Assembly: GCA_023415335.1 (NCBI GenBank)
Contig: JAEZLD010000030.1
Span: 1-5,617 of the forward strand
DNA: 5,617 nt
Source: Bacillota bacterium
GTDB taxonomy: Bacteria > Bacillota > Clostridia > Clostridiales > Caloramatoraceae
Direction: 5' to 3'
Shown piece after piece: positions 1 to 5,464 of the stretch. The notes under the pieces are model-generated. The model saw only the letters and a program-made list of their open reading frames with translations, had not been told where the DNA came from and did no database searches. The first letter of the stretch is position 1. Every line of letters starts with the position of its first letter. A program made the position numbers and the translations under genes.

Positions 1-1
1 C

Positions 2-172
2 AGGAGCCTTATAAAGCAGGATGGGGTTATATTTATAAACCCAGGCAGCATAGGAGTACCCAAGGGTGACGGCCAGCCATCCATAGCAATATACGAGGAT
101 GGAAATGTTAGATTTATTAATGTTGAAACAGTAAAAGTAATCCAAATGCAGGTGGCTGCAGAGGATGAATAG
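2..172 (+). CDS. yfcE: Metallophosphoesterase, YfcE/MJ0936-type phosphodiesterase (3' end only)
   Basis: This is the C-terminal 56 codons of a gene that begins before the window; the open frame runs from base 2 to a TAG at 170-172. The visible peptide carries FINPGSIGVPKG followed by a PSIAIYEDG beta-strand pair. That is the terminal pattern of the YfcE/MJ0936 family of small calcineurin-like phosphodiesterases, where the NPGS segment follows the last metal-ligand GHTH motif. GHTH itself would lie upstream and cannot be seen. From family knowledge, these are cytosolic metal-dependent (often Mn) phosphodiesterases active on model substrates, with poorly known physiological targets. The stop codon is embedded in the Shine-Dalgarno site of the next gene, with only 11 nt between stop and next start, so the two are probably cotranscribed. 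The family call rests on the tail alone. Confidence 0.8.
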   Translation, partial: RSLIKQDGVIFINPGSIGVPKGDGQPSIAIYEDGNVRFINVETVKVIQMQVAAEDE

Positions 173-178
173 GAGGGG
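171..178 (+). promoter_or_regulatory. Ribosome binding site for the FMN oxidase gene
   Basis: AGGAGGGG overlaps the TAG stop of the upstream gene, and its AGGAGG core lies 7 nt before ATG 184. It fixes 184 as the start and suggests translational coupling to the upstream phosphodiesterase gene. Confidence 0.85.
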
Positions 179-183
179 TTATA

Positions 184-1197
184 ATGGATTTAAAGAAAAT
201 GCGGGAGTCTGCAAAGGAAAACCTTAGGGGAAGCTGCAGGGTATGCCCTGTATGTAACGGAAGGGCTTGTGCAGGAGAGGTTCCAGGTATGGGAGGTACC
301 GGATCGGGAGCGGCATTTACTGCTAACTATGAGGCACTGCAGGCTATTAATCTGAACATGAGAGTAATACATGACGCAAAGGAGCCTTCAATGGAAAGGG
401 AGTTCTTTGGTAAAAAGTTCAGCATTCCTGTTTTTGCAGCCCCTGTTACTGGGACAACCCTTAACATGGGCGGAAAACTGAACGAAAGAGAATATATTTC
501 AGCTGTAATAAAGGGCTGTATAGAAGCAGGAATATATCCTATGGTTGGGGATACTGCTGTAGATGCCTTCCTTCCAACAAATCTGGAGGAACTCAGTAAG
601 GCAGGAGGGCGTGGAATTGCCATAATAAAGCCCTGGGAGAATGAGAATGTGATGGGCAAGCTAAAGCTGGCAGAGGAGGCTGGAGTATTTGCAGTAGGCA
701 TGGATATTGACGCTGCAGGACTCATAACACTGGCTCTCCATGGAAAGCCTGTGGGGCCTAAGACCATGGAGGAAATAAAGGAATTGGTTGAAGGTACAAA
801 GCTTCCTTTTATACTTAAGGGTATAATGACTGTGGAGGATGCCCTTTTAGCAGTGGAAACCGGAGCGTCAGCCATAGTGGTATCCAACCATGGCGGAAGG
901 GTACTGGATCAGACTCCAGGGGTGGCAGAGGTGCTTCCTGAAATATCCAAGGCGGTAAAGGGTAAGATAACCATACTGGCAGACGGTGGGGTAAGAACTG
1001 GAATTGATGTGCTTAAGATGCTTGCCCTTGGAGCCGATGGAGTGCTTATAGGAAGGCCATTTGTGACCGCATCCTTTGGTGGAGGCGCAGAGGGAGTTAA
1101 GTCATATATAGATAATTTAGCATCCCAGCTTAAGGTAGCAATGATACTTACTGGATGTAAAGATATAGAAAGCATTGATAATAGGGTTTTAAGATAA
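184..1197 (+). CDS. Short FMN-dependent alpha-hydroxy-acid oxidase/dehydrogenase-like protein with N-terminal Cys cluster
   Basis: The 337-residue protein belongs to the glycolate oxidase/lactate oxidase (FMN_dh) TIM-barrel family, which oxidises 2-hydroxy acids to 2-oxo acids. Visible active-site elements are K212 (LKGIMT), the catalytic-base motif S234-N-H236-G-G-R239-V-L-D, the FMN-phosphate segment D267-GGVR271, and G290-R291-P. The spacings K to H (24) and H to R (3) equal those of K230, H254 and R257 in spinach glycolate oxidase. Two regions differ from the classical enzymes. The N-terminal stretch that normally carries the substrate Tyr is replaced by C18-x2-C21-x2-C24-x4-C29, and the segment around residues 149-190 is short, without the usual QLY tyrosine or the long loop 4. 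Substrate and electron acceptor are therefore uncertain; in an anaerobe a dehydrogenase role is likelier than an oxidase. No signal peptide or membrane segment is seen, so it is presumably cytosolic. Its start is set by a strong ribosome site. Isopentenyl-diphosphate isomerase type 2 is a related fold, but the SNHGGR motif favours the hydroxy-acid branch. Confidence 0.88.
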   Translation: MDLKKMRESAKENLRGSCRVCPVCNGRACAGEVPGMGGTGSGAAFTANYEALQAINLNMRVIHDAKEPSMEREFFGKKFSIPVFAAPVTGTTLNMGGKLNEREYISAVIKGCIEAGIYPMVGDTAVDAFLPTNLEELSKAGGRGIAIIKPWENENVMGKLKLAEEAGVFAVGMDIDAAGLITLALHGKPVGPKTMEEIKELVEGTKLPFILKGIMTVEDALLAVETGASAIVVSNHGGRVLDQTPGVAEVLPEISKAVKGKITILADGGVRTGIDVLKMLALGADGVLIGRPFVTASFGGGAEGVKSYIDNLASQLKVAMILTGCKDIESIDNRVLR

Positions 1198-1244
1198 AAC
1201 AAGGTTAAGTAAGAAGTAATGGGGAATAGTGAATAGGTATGGTA

Positions 1245-1276
1245 GAAACGCCCGTCTGGATGCAGGGGGGCGTTTC
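1245..1276 (+). terminator. GC-rich hairpin after the FMN oxidase gene, possible terminator
   Basis: GAAACGCCC (1245-1253) pairs perfectly with GGGCGTTTC (1268-1276). Inside, TCTG (1255-1258) pairs with CAGG (1263-1266) around a GATG tetraloop, leaving only a G-G mismatch. The result is a strong, nearly continuous 13-bp stem. It lies 48 nt after the stop codon at 1197. What follows (GTCATTGTAAAG) is not a real U-tract, so it may be a weak terminator, an RNA-stabilising 3' hairpin or a small dispersed repeat. Confidence 0.5.
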
Positions 1277-1313
1277 GTCATTGTAAAGTATGTCAAGAAG
1301 ATAATATATTTAG

Positions 1314-1347
1314 AAACCTTCATGTGGCAGGCTGAAAAGGTTTTATT
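1314..1347 (+). terminator. Second hairpin with U-rich tail, possible weak terminator
   Basis: AAACCTT (1314-1320) pairs with AAGGTTT (1337-1343). An alternative pairing extends AAACCTTCA with TGAA and GGTTT across a 2-nt bulge. The stem runs into TTTTATTATA. The stem is AT-rich and part of the T run is used in pairing, so termination would be inefficient. Together with the hairpin at 1245-1276 it would separate the oxidase gene from the next gene. Confidence 0.35.
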
Positions 1348-1353
1348 ATACGT

Positions 1354-1382
1354 TTGGTATTTGATTATGTACGGACTATATA
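1354..1382 (+). promoter_or_regulatory. Candidate sigma-A promoter for the small membrane protein gene
   Basis: TTGGTA (1354-1359, 4 of 6 matches to TTGACA) is separated by 17 nt from TATATA (1377-1382, 4 of 6 to TATAAT). A second perfect TATAAT lies at 1392-1397 but has no recognisable -35 element at the right distance and is very close to the coding start. The region is AT-rich, so chance matches are expected. Confidence 0.35.
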
Positions 1383-1403
1383 TAAGCTTAATATAATGAA
1401 GTG

Positions 1404-1410
1404 AGGGGGG
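1404..1410 (+). promoter_or_regulatory. Ribosome binding site favouring a TTG start at 1419
   Basis: A purine run, AGGGGGGTGAGA (1404-1415), resembles the extended AGGAGGTGA site. Its G-rich core ends 8 nt before TTG 1419. The upstream GTG codons at 1401 and 1410 lie before or inside this run and have no site of their own, so TTG 1419 is the best start of the following gene. Confidence 0.6.
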
Positions 1411-1418
1411 TGAGAGGC

Positions 1419-1904
1419 TTGGGGGATAAAGAAGCCGTTAGTGTTGAGGAGCTGCTGGGACAAGTGGATACGGCCTTTATAGAAAATCTGGCACAGATTC
1501 TGGCAGTAGATGGTCCTGAGGAAGAGGAATTCATATCTCCTGTTAGTGAAACCACCCGGAGTATTGTAAGGATTGGACAGACGTTGCTTTTAATAGGGGT
1601 AACCATAGATTATACAAATACAAATCCTGGTATTTTAATTTTTAGTGCCTCTATAAAGCTGTTTGCAGGCTTCCTTTTTATTTATGCAGCCTTAAGGGAA
1701 AGTCTGGAGCAGACAACTGTATCAGGAGGAACCACCAAGGCCAATAGGTGGAAGGTTACAGGTTCAATAATTACTACAGTTGGCGCAATAATATTGTTTG
1801 CTGCACTCTTAAGGGAAACAGCAATAACAGAAGCTACAGGAAAAACGGGTCAGGCACAGATTCCTGTCTTCTTTGGAGGAACAGGAGCATTTAATATACA
1901 GTAG
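1419..1904 (+). CDS. Small membrane protein of unknown function (about three transmembrane segments)
   Basis: I do not recognise this protein. From the TTG start it has 161 residues; an in-frame GTG at 1401 would add six. Residues 1-46 are hydrophilic and acidic, including a run of four Glu after P33, and look like a cytosolic domain. Three hydrophobic segments follow at about 49-64, 71-92 and 113-131, the first ending in an Asp (D64). The linker 97-112 is polar and the tail from 132 is rich in Thr and Gly. Segments 2 and 3 end alike (AALRES at 90-95, ALLRET at 129-134), encoded by an identical 11-nt in-frame stretch, which hints at an internal duplication. No cysteine, enzyme motif or lipobox is seen. 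It has its own candidate promoter and a strong terminator downstream, so it is probably monocistronic and not part of the hydrogenase operon. Clear codon structure, a ribosome site and a terminator placed just after the stop support a real gene. Function is open. Confidence 0.75.
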   Translation: MGDKEAVSVEELLGQVDTAFIENLAQILAVDGPEEEEFISPVSETTRSIVRIGQTLLLIGVTIDYTNTNPGILIFSASIKLFAGFLFIYAALRESLEQTTVSGGTTKANRWKVTGSIITTVGAIILFAALLRETAITEATGKTGQAQIPVFFGGTGAFNIQ

Positions 1905-1916
1905 TATTATGTGGGT

Positions 1917-1953
1917 AGGCAGTGAGAAGTTATGTACTTCTGCTGCCTCTTTT
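1917..1953 (+). terminator. Rho-independent terminator
   Basis: AGGCAG (1917-1922) pairs with CTGCCT (1943-1948), and AGAAGT (1925-1930) pairs with ACTTCT (1936-1941). The loop is TATGT, with a small TG/G internal loop between the two stems. CTTTTA follows immediately. It lies 12 nt after the stop codon at 1904. The stem is long and the T-tail correct, making it the clearest terminator in the window. It isolates the hydrogenase operon from upstream transcription. Confidence 0.85.
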
Positions 1954-1968
1954 ACTTGTGGAGAAAAT

Positions 1969-1984
1969 GTTACAAAAAAGTAAC
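1969..1984 (+). promoter_or_regulatory. Short palindrome GTTAC-N6-GTAAC, possible operator
   Basis: GTTAC (1969-1973) and GTAAC (1980-1984) form a perfect inverted repeat around AAAAAA, in the leader about 210 nt upstream of echA. The spacing fits a dimeric repressor site, but I recognise no specific regulator, and 5-bp arms in AT-rich DNA can arise by chance. Confidence 0.2.
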
Positions 1985-2102
1985 GCAATTACAGAAAACA
2001 TAAGATAGAATAACGAAGTGAAAGCAATCTGTGTGCTTCATTATAAAAACCAGCCCAAATGAGATAATATAGGAATTAAGGAAAAAAAACCAAGTGATAT
2101 AA

Positions 2103-2130
2103 TTGATAAGTATTTGTTGTAATGCATTAT
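2103..2130 (+). promoter_or_regulatory. Candidate sigma-A promoter of the ech operon
   Basis: TTGATA (2103-2108, 5 of 6 to TTGACA) and CATTAT (2125-2130, 4 of 6 to TATAAT) are 16 nt apart, about 62 nt before the echA start. This fits a promoter placed after the terminator at 1917-1953. No sigma-54 (GG-N10-GC) element was found. Confidence 0.4.
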
Positions 2131-2156
2131 AGACTTTATGGTTTGTGGGTTTAAAC

Positions 2157-2162
2157 TATAAT
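2157..2162 (+). promoter_or_regulatory. Alternative -10 box upstream of echA
   Basis: A perfect TATAAT stands 30 nt before the echA start. The best -35 candidates are poor: TTTATG at 2135-2140 with a 16-nt spacer, or TAGACT at 2130-2135 with 21 nt. It could be the core of an activator-dependent promoter or a chance match. Confidence 0.3.
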
Positions 2163-2180
2163 ATGTTCATGTTGTAAATG

Positions 2181-2186
2181 GGAGGG
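2181..2186 (+). promoter_or_regulatory. Ribosome binding site deciding the echA start
   Basis: GGAGGG lies 6 nt (AAAAAA) before ATG 2193. An in-frame ATG at 2178 overlaps this site and has no site of its own, so 2193 is chosen; it also gives a normal hydrophobic N-terminus beginning MYPIILILL. Confidence 0.85.
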
Positions 2187-2192
2187 AAAAAA

Positions 2193-4118
2193 ATGTATCC
2201 AATTATTTTAATTTTACTTCCGTTGTTTTTTGCTGTTGCTTACCAGATAAGCAGCAGCGAAAAGCATTATAAGGTAGTATCAATATTTATGCTGATAGTC
2301 TTGAGTACTGCAGCCATATATGTAGTATCAAAGGGTACTGCAATGCCCCAAATATCTGAAGGGCTTTATGAGGCTGTTGAACTATCCATCAAGGGCCTTG
2401 AAATCATTATTATAGGATTCCTATACTATGTAACTATAAAATATAAAAAATGGGGAGTATTATCACTTACTGCTGTACAGACAGTCATTACCCTGTATAC
2501 CCTGTTTTTTACTCCTGAAACAACAGGTGGGGAATCTTTATTCTCCTTTAATATAGATATGCTAACGCTGGTTATGGTGCTTATTATTAATATAGTAGGC
2601 AGCCTTATTGTGGTCTTTTCCAACGGATATATGTCACAATATGAGCAGCATAGGAATCTAAAAAACAGACAGAGATTCTACTATACCGTAATATGTATAT
2701 TTATAGCTGCAATGAACGGAATAGTGCTCTGCAATATGCTTTCGTGGATATATTTCTTCTGGGAGATAACTACGCTAACATCGTTCCTTCTTATTTTTTA
2801 TAATAAGGATAAGGAAGCAGAGAAAAGTGCCTTCAGAGCGCTTATGATAAATCTTATAGGAGGAATAGCTTTCTCCCTTGGAATAATACTTTATCAGAAG
2901 CTTATGGATATTAGTACATTAAGTCAGATTGCTGAAATTAAGAATACCGGCTCATATTATATCCCGGTTTTTCTTCTATGTATCGCAGGCTTTACCAAGG
3001 CAGCACAGCTGCCCTTTCAAAGCTGGCTTCTTGGTGCCATGGTTGCCCCTACGCCTGTTTCAGCGCTGTTGCATTCTAGTACCATGGTAAAGGCGGGGGT
3101 TTACTTAATCATTGAGCTGTCACCTGCTTATGCAGGTACCTCTCTTGGAATAATAATAGCCATATATGGAGGACTGACCTTCCTTATATGTGCAATGCTG
3201 GCTCTTACACAGAGGAATGCTAAAAGGCTGCTGGCTTATTCCACTATCTCTAACCTTGGTCTTATTATAGCCAGTGCAGGATTAGGGACAAGTATTGCCA
3301 TTTCATCAGCAATAATGCTTATAATATTCCATGCACTATCTAAGGCATTGCTTTTCCTATGTGCAGGAGAAATAGAGCATGCTATTGGCAGTAGGGATAT
3401 AGAGGATATGATGGGCCTTCTTGGGAGGGCACCTGTTCTGACGATCATAACAGCTATTGGAATGATGTCCATGGTGCTTCCTCCTTTCGGGATGCTTATA
3501 ACTAAATGGATATCTATAGAAGCCTCAGCTTACAATCCTGTTGTTGCATTACTTCTTATATTTGGAAGTGCGTTTACAACCGCCTTTTGGTTGAAGTGGC
3601 TTGGTACAATAATGGCGTATCCGGCAAACAGCCTGAGGCCAAAGAGAAGAATTGAATTTTATACCTTTACTCCGGTGCTGCTGCTTTCTCTGTTAATCAT
3701 AGGCGCTAGCATAGCAATAACACCCATATTTAACAGCTTTGTATCCCCTGAGGTAAGTGCTCTTATAAACGGAACAAATCAGCTGGTAGGGCATAATGGG
3801 AAGGTGTATTCAGAGCTGGGCACCTTCAATGGAGGAGCCGTTATCGGACTTGTTGCGCTCTTGACTGTAGCAGTAATAGTATTTAGAAGGTTTATTTTTT
3901 CCCCAAAGCTTAAAAAAATATATGTATGCGGAGAAAATGTGGGGCCTTCTGCTCAAAATACGAAATTCAGGGACGGATTTGGAAGCAGGGTTATTGCAGA
4001 TACGTCAAACCTTTACTTTACAAAGTATATAAATGAAAACAGGGTAATACTTTATTCTTCAGGAATTGCATGTGCTATGCTTATTGCTGTAATTGTGGGA
4101 GGGATAGTGAGATTATGA
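2193..4118 (+). CDS. echA: Ech-type energy-converting hydrogenase subunit A (NuoL/M/N-like ion-translocating membrane protein)
   Basis: The 641-residue polytopic membrane protein belongs to the Mrp/NuoL-type antiporter family (Proton_antipo_M) and is about as long as EchA/HycC/HyfB proteins. It would be the ion-pumping subunit of a group 4 [NiFe] hydrogenase in the cytoplasmic membrane. Residues of the ion path are visible: W190-E191 in the fifth-helix Glu motif, K269 in GFTKAAQLPFQSWL, H294 in APTPVSALLHSSTMVKAGVY with K300 close behind, H380-ALSK384, and K438 in LPPFGMLITKW, matching the terminal-channel Lys of NuoL. I count roughly 15 hydrophobic helices. After a helix at about 548-566 comes a soluble tail with a YVCGENVG motif (577-584) and a last helix at about 619-638. 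The tail resembles the loop of NuoA/ND3 (see findings). Gene order echA-B-C-D and the absence of other antiporter genes favour Ech over a complex I or Mrp operon. Its TGA overlaps the echB ATG. H+ versus Na+ cannot be decided from sequence. Confidence 0.9.
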   Translation: MYPIILILLPLFFAVAYQISSSEKHYKVVSIFMLIVLSTAAIYVVSKGTAMPQISEGLYEAVELSIKGLEIIIIGFLYYVTIKYKKWGVLSLTAVQTVITLYTLFFTPETTGGESLFSFNIDMLTLVMVLIINIVGSLIVVFSNGYMSQYEQHRNLKNRQRFYYTVICIFIAAMNGIVLCNMLSWIYFFWEITTLTSFLLIFYNKDKEAEKSAFRALMINLIGGIAFSLGIILYQKLMDISTLSQIAEIKNTGSYYIPVFLLCIAGFTKAAQLPFQSWLLGAMVAPTPVSALLHSSTMVKAGVYLIIELSPAYAGTSLGIIIAIYGGLTFLICAMLALTQRNAKRLLAYSTISNLGLIIASAGLGTSIAISSAIMLIIFHALSKALLFLCAGEIEHAIGSRDIEDMMGLLGRAPVLTIITAIGMMSMVLPPFGMLITKWISIEASAYNPVVALLLIFGSAFTTAFWLKWLGTIMAYPANSLRPKRRIEFYTFTPVLLLSLLIIGASIAITPIFNSFVSPEVSALINGTNQLVGHNGKVYSELGTFNGGAVIGLVALLTVAVIVFRRFIFSPKLKKIYVCGENVGPSAQNTKFRDGFGSRVIADTSNLYFTKYINENRVILYSSGIACAMLIAVIVGGIVRL

Positions 4119-4978
4119 TAAATAACATATTGAAGATACTTGGAGTATTAATTATCTCTCCTATTGCGGGGGGTATAATGGCAGGTCTGGACAGAAAGGT
4201 AACTGCCAGACTTCAGGGAAGGGTGGGTCCTCCAATACTGCAACCATTATATGATGTGATTAAGCTTTTATTAAAGGAAAATATAGCCGTAAGCAGATTT
4301 CAAAATATATATGTACTTATATACCTTGCATTTATAGCTGCCAGTGTGGTAATGCTTACAATGGAAACAGACCTGCTGACAATTGTTTTTGTTTTTACAG
4401 TAGCAAATGTAGCCCTTATCACAGGTGCAATGGGTACGGGCTCACCCTATGCGAAGGTAGGGGCACTCCGTGAGATCATAGCAATGCTTTGCTATGAACC
4501 CATAGTACTGCTTTATGTTGTAGGGATGTATATACTATCAGGCTCCTTCAGGATAAGCTCCATTGCTATGATGAGTAAGCCCATGCTGGTAACAATGCCT
4601 GTGTTGTATGGGGCAATGGTTTTCGTAATGATAATAAAGCTAAAAAAATCACCCTTGGACCTTTCTACATCCCACCACGGACATCAGGAGCTGGTAAAGG
4701 GAATAACTACAGAGTACTCAGGACCAGCCCTTGCAGTAATTGAAATATCACATTGGTATGAAAGCATATTTCTTCTGGGACTGATGTTTTTATTCTTTAA
4801 ACAGAACGTTCCTGTAGGGTTACTTGTGGCAGCAGCAGCCTATGCTGGCACTATACTAATAGACAATACCTGCGGGAGACTTACCTGGCAGTGGATGGTG
4901 AAGGTTACCTGGGGAATTGTAATTGAGCTATGTGCTGTAAATATTTTGTTCCTGTATTATTTTAAGATGATGGCCTAA
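4115..4978 (+). CDS. echB: Ech-type hydrogenase subunit B (NuoH/HycD-like membrane anchor)
   Basis: The 287-residue membrane protein of the NuoH/HycD/EchB family anchors the hydrophilic hydrogenase arm to the membrane and contributes the start of the charged ion-transfer path. Family signatures are LDRKVTARLQGRVGPP (25-40), the NuoH first-loop motif; GALREIIAMLCYEP (116-129), matching the GAMRA...SYE stretch of NuoH; and the long loop LDLSTSHHGHQELVKG (181-196) followed by EYSGP (200-204), equivalent to the EAEQEL...EYSG region of complex I. About eight hydrophobic helices are seen. Complex I quinone-pocket features are not expected in Ech. ATG 4115 is chosen because it forms the ATGA overlap with the echA stop and follows GGGAGG (4097-4102), although the 12-nt spacing is long. 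A frame opening at 4070 would add a Cys-rich stretch that is only echA sequence read in another frame. Translation is probably coupled to echA. Confidence 0.92.
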   Translation: MINNILKILGVLIISPIAGGIMAGLDRKVTARLQGRVGPPILQPLYDVIKLLLKENIAVSRFQNIYVLIYLAFIAASVVMLTMETDLLTIVFVFTVANVALITGAMGTGSPYAKVGALREIIAMLCYEPIVLLYVVGMYILSGSFRISSIAMMSKPMLVTMPVLYGAMVFVMIIKLKKSPLDLSTSHHGHQELVKGITTEYSGPALAVIEISHWYESIFLLGLMFLFFKQNVPVGLLVAAAAYAGTILIDNTCGRLTWQWMVKVTWGIVIELCAVNILFLYYFKMMA

Positions 4979-4987
4979 GAATCAGGA

Positions 4988-4993
4988 AAGGAG
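4988..4993 (+). promoter_or_regulatory. Ribosome binding site for echC (GTG start)
   Basis: AAGGAG stands 9 nt before GTG 5003 in the 24-nt gap after echB. No ATG is available in frame before the conserved CxxC motif, so GTG is the start. Confidence 0.75.
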
Positions 4994-5002
4994 TGGTAGT
5001 TA

Positions 5003-5464
5003 GTGGCACTTTTAGATAGAGTAATAAAAAAATCACCATGGGTTATACATGTGAACTGTAATAGCTGTAATGGCTGTGATATTGAGGTTCTTGCATGTCT
5101 TACACCAGTTTATGATGGCGAAAGGTTCGGAGTTGTAAATGTGGGAGACCCCAAGCAGGCAGACATTATGGTGGTTACGGGATCTGTTAACCATAAAAAC
5201 ATAAATATGCTGAAGAACATATACGAACAGATGCCGCAGCCTAAGGCTGTAGTAGCAGTTGGAGCCTGTGCATCTACAGGGGGAGTATTTCACAGTTGCT
5301 ACAATGTAGTAGGTGGGGTTGACATGGTACTTCCTGTGGATGTATACGTACCAGGCTGCTGTCCCAGACCTGAGGCTATTTTGGATGGTATTATAAAAGC
5401 AGCGGCACTGCTTGAGAATAAAAGCTTGAAATTACATAGCAGGAGGGAAGAGTATGCTAGATAA
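5003..5464 (+). CDS. echC: Ech-type hydrogenase small subunit C (NuoB-like, proximal [4Fe-4S] cluster)
   Basis: The 153-residue protein is a NuoB/HycG/EchC-type [NiFe] hydrogenase small subunit on the cytoplasmic face of the membrane. It passes electrons between EchF and the NiFe centre in EchE. The expected ligands of the proximal [4Fe-4S] cluster are all present: C22 and C25 (CNGCDIE), C89 (VGACASTGG) and C119 (PGCCPRP). The CxxC form at the first pair is that of group 4 hydrogenases; complex I NuoB has adjacent cysteines, so this supports hydrogenase over NADH dehydrogenase. Other cysteines (C19, C32, C99, C120) are not assigned. There is no Tat signal or second and third cluster domain, as is normal for Ech. 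The protein is compact, which is usual for EchC. It starts with GTG, and its last 11 nt overlap the start of echD. Confidence 0.93.
   Translation: MALLDRVIKKSPWVIHVNCNSCNGCDIEVLACLTPVYDGERFGVVNVGDPKQADIMVVTGSVNHKNINMLKNIYEQMPQPKAVVAVGACASTGGVFHSCYNVVGGVDMVLPVDVYVPGCCPRPEAILDGIIKAAALLENKSLKLHSRREEYAR
5441..5447 (+). promoter_or_regulatory. Ribosome binding site for echD inside echC
   Basis: AGGAGGG within the 3' end of echC is 6 nt before ATG 5454 and supports that start despite the overlap with echC. Confidence 0.8.

Noticed and set aside
327..887. Long open frame on the reverse strand (186 codons)
   Set aside because: It lies entirely inside the FMN oxidase gene, antisense to conserved catalytic motifs, has no ribosome site, and its translation is low-complexity Ser/Ala/Pro-rich.
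909..1202. Reverse-strand open frame over the 3' end of the FMN oxidase gene
   Set aside because: Antisense shadow of the conserved SNHGGR and DGGVR coding regions, with no ribosome site or family motif.
1401..1418. GTG starts at 1401 and 1410 for the small membrane protein
   Set aside because: Both fall before or inside the purine-rich ribosome site and lack one of their own; TTG 1419 is correctly spaced.
2178..2192. ATG 2178 as the echA start
   Set aside because: It overlaps the Shine-Dalgarno sequence GGAGGG that serves ATG 2193, and would add a non-conserved GGKK stretch.
1905..2192. Riboswitch, small RNA, tRNA or sigma-54 promoter in the ech leader
   Set aside because: No recognisable aptamer core, cloverleaf or GG-N10-GC element. 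The only strong fold is the terminator of the upstream gene.
4070..4114. Upstream start for echB giving an N-terminal Cys-rich peptide
   Set aside because: These codons are the end of echA read in another frame. ATG 4115 with the ATGA overlap and the typical NuoH N-terminus is far better.
5033..5293. Reverse-strand open frame inside echC
   Set aside because: Antisense to the cluster-binding cysteines of echC. Its Cys and His content simply mirrors that gene, and it has no ribosome site.
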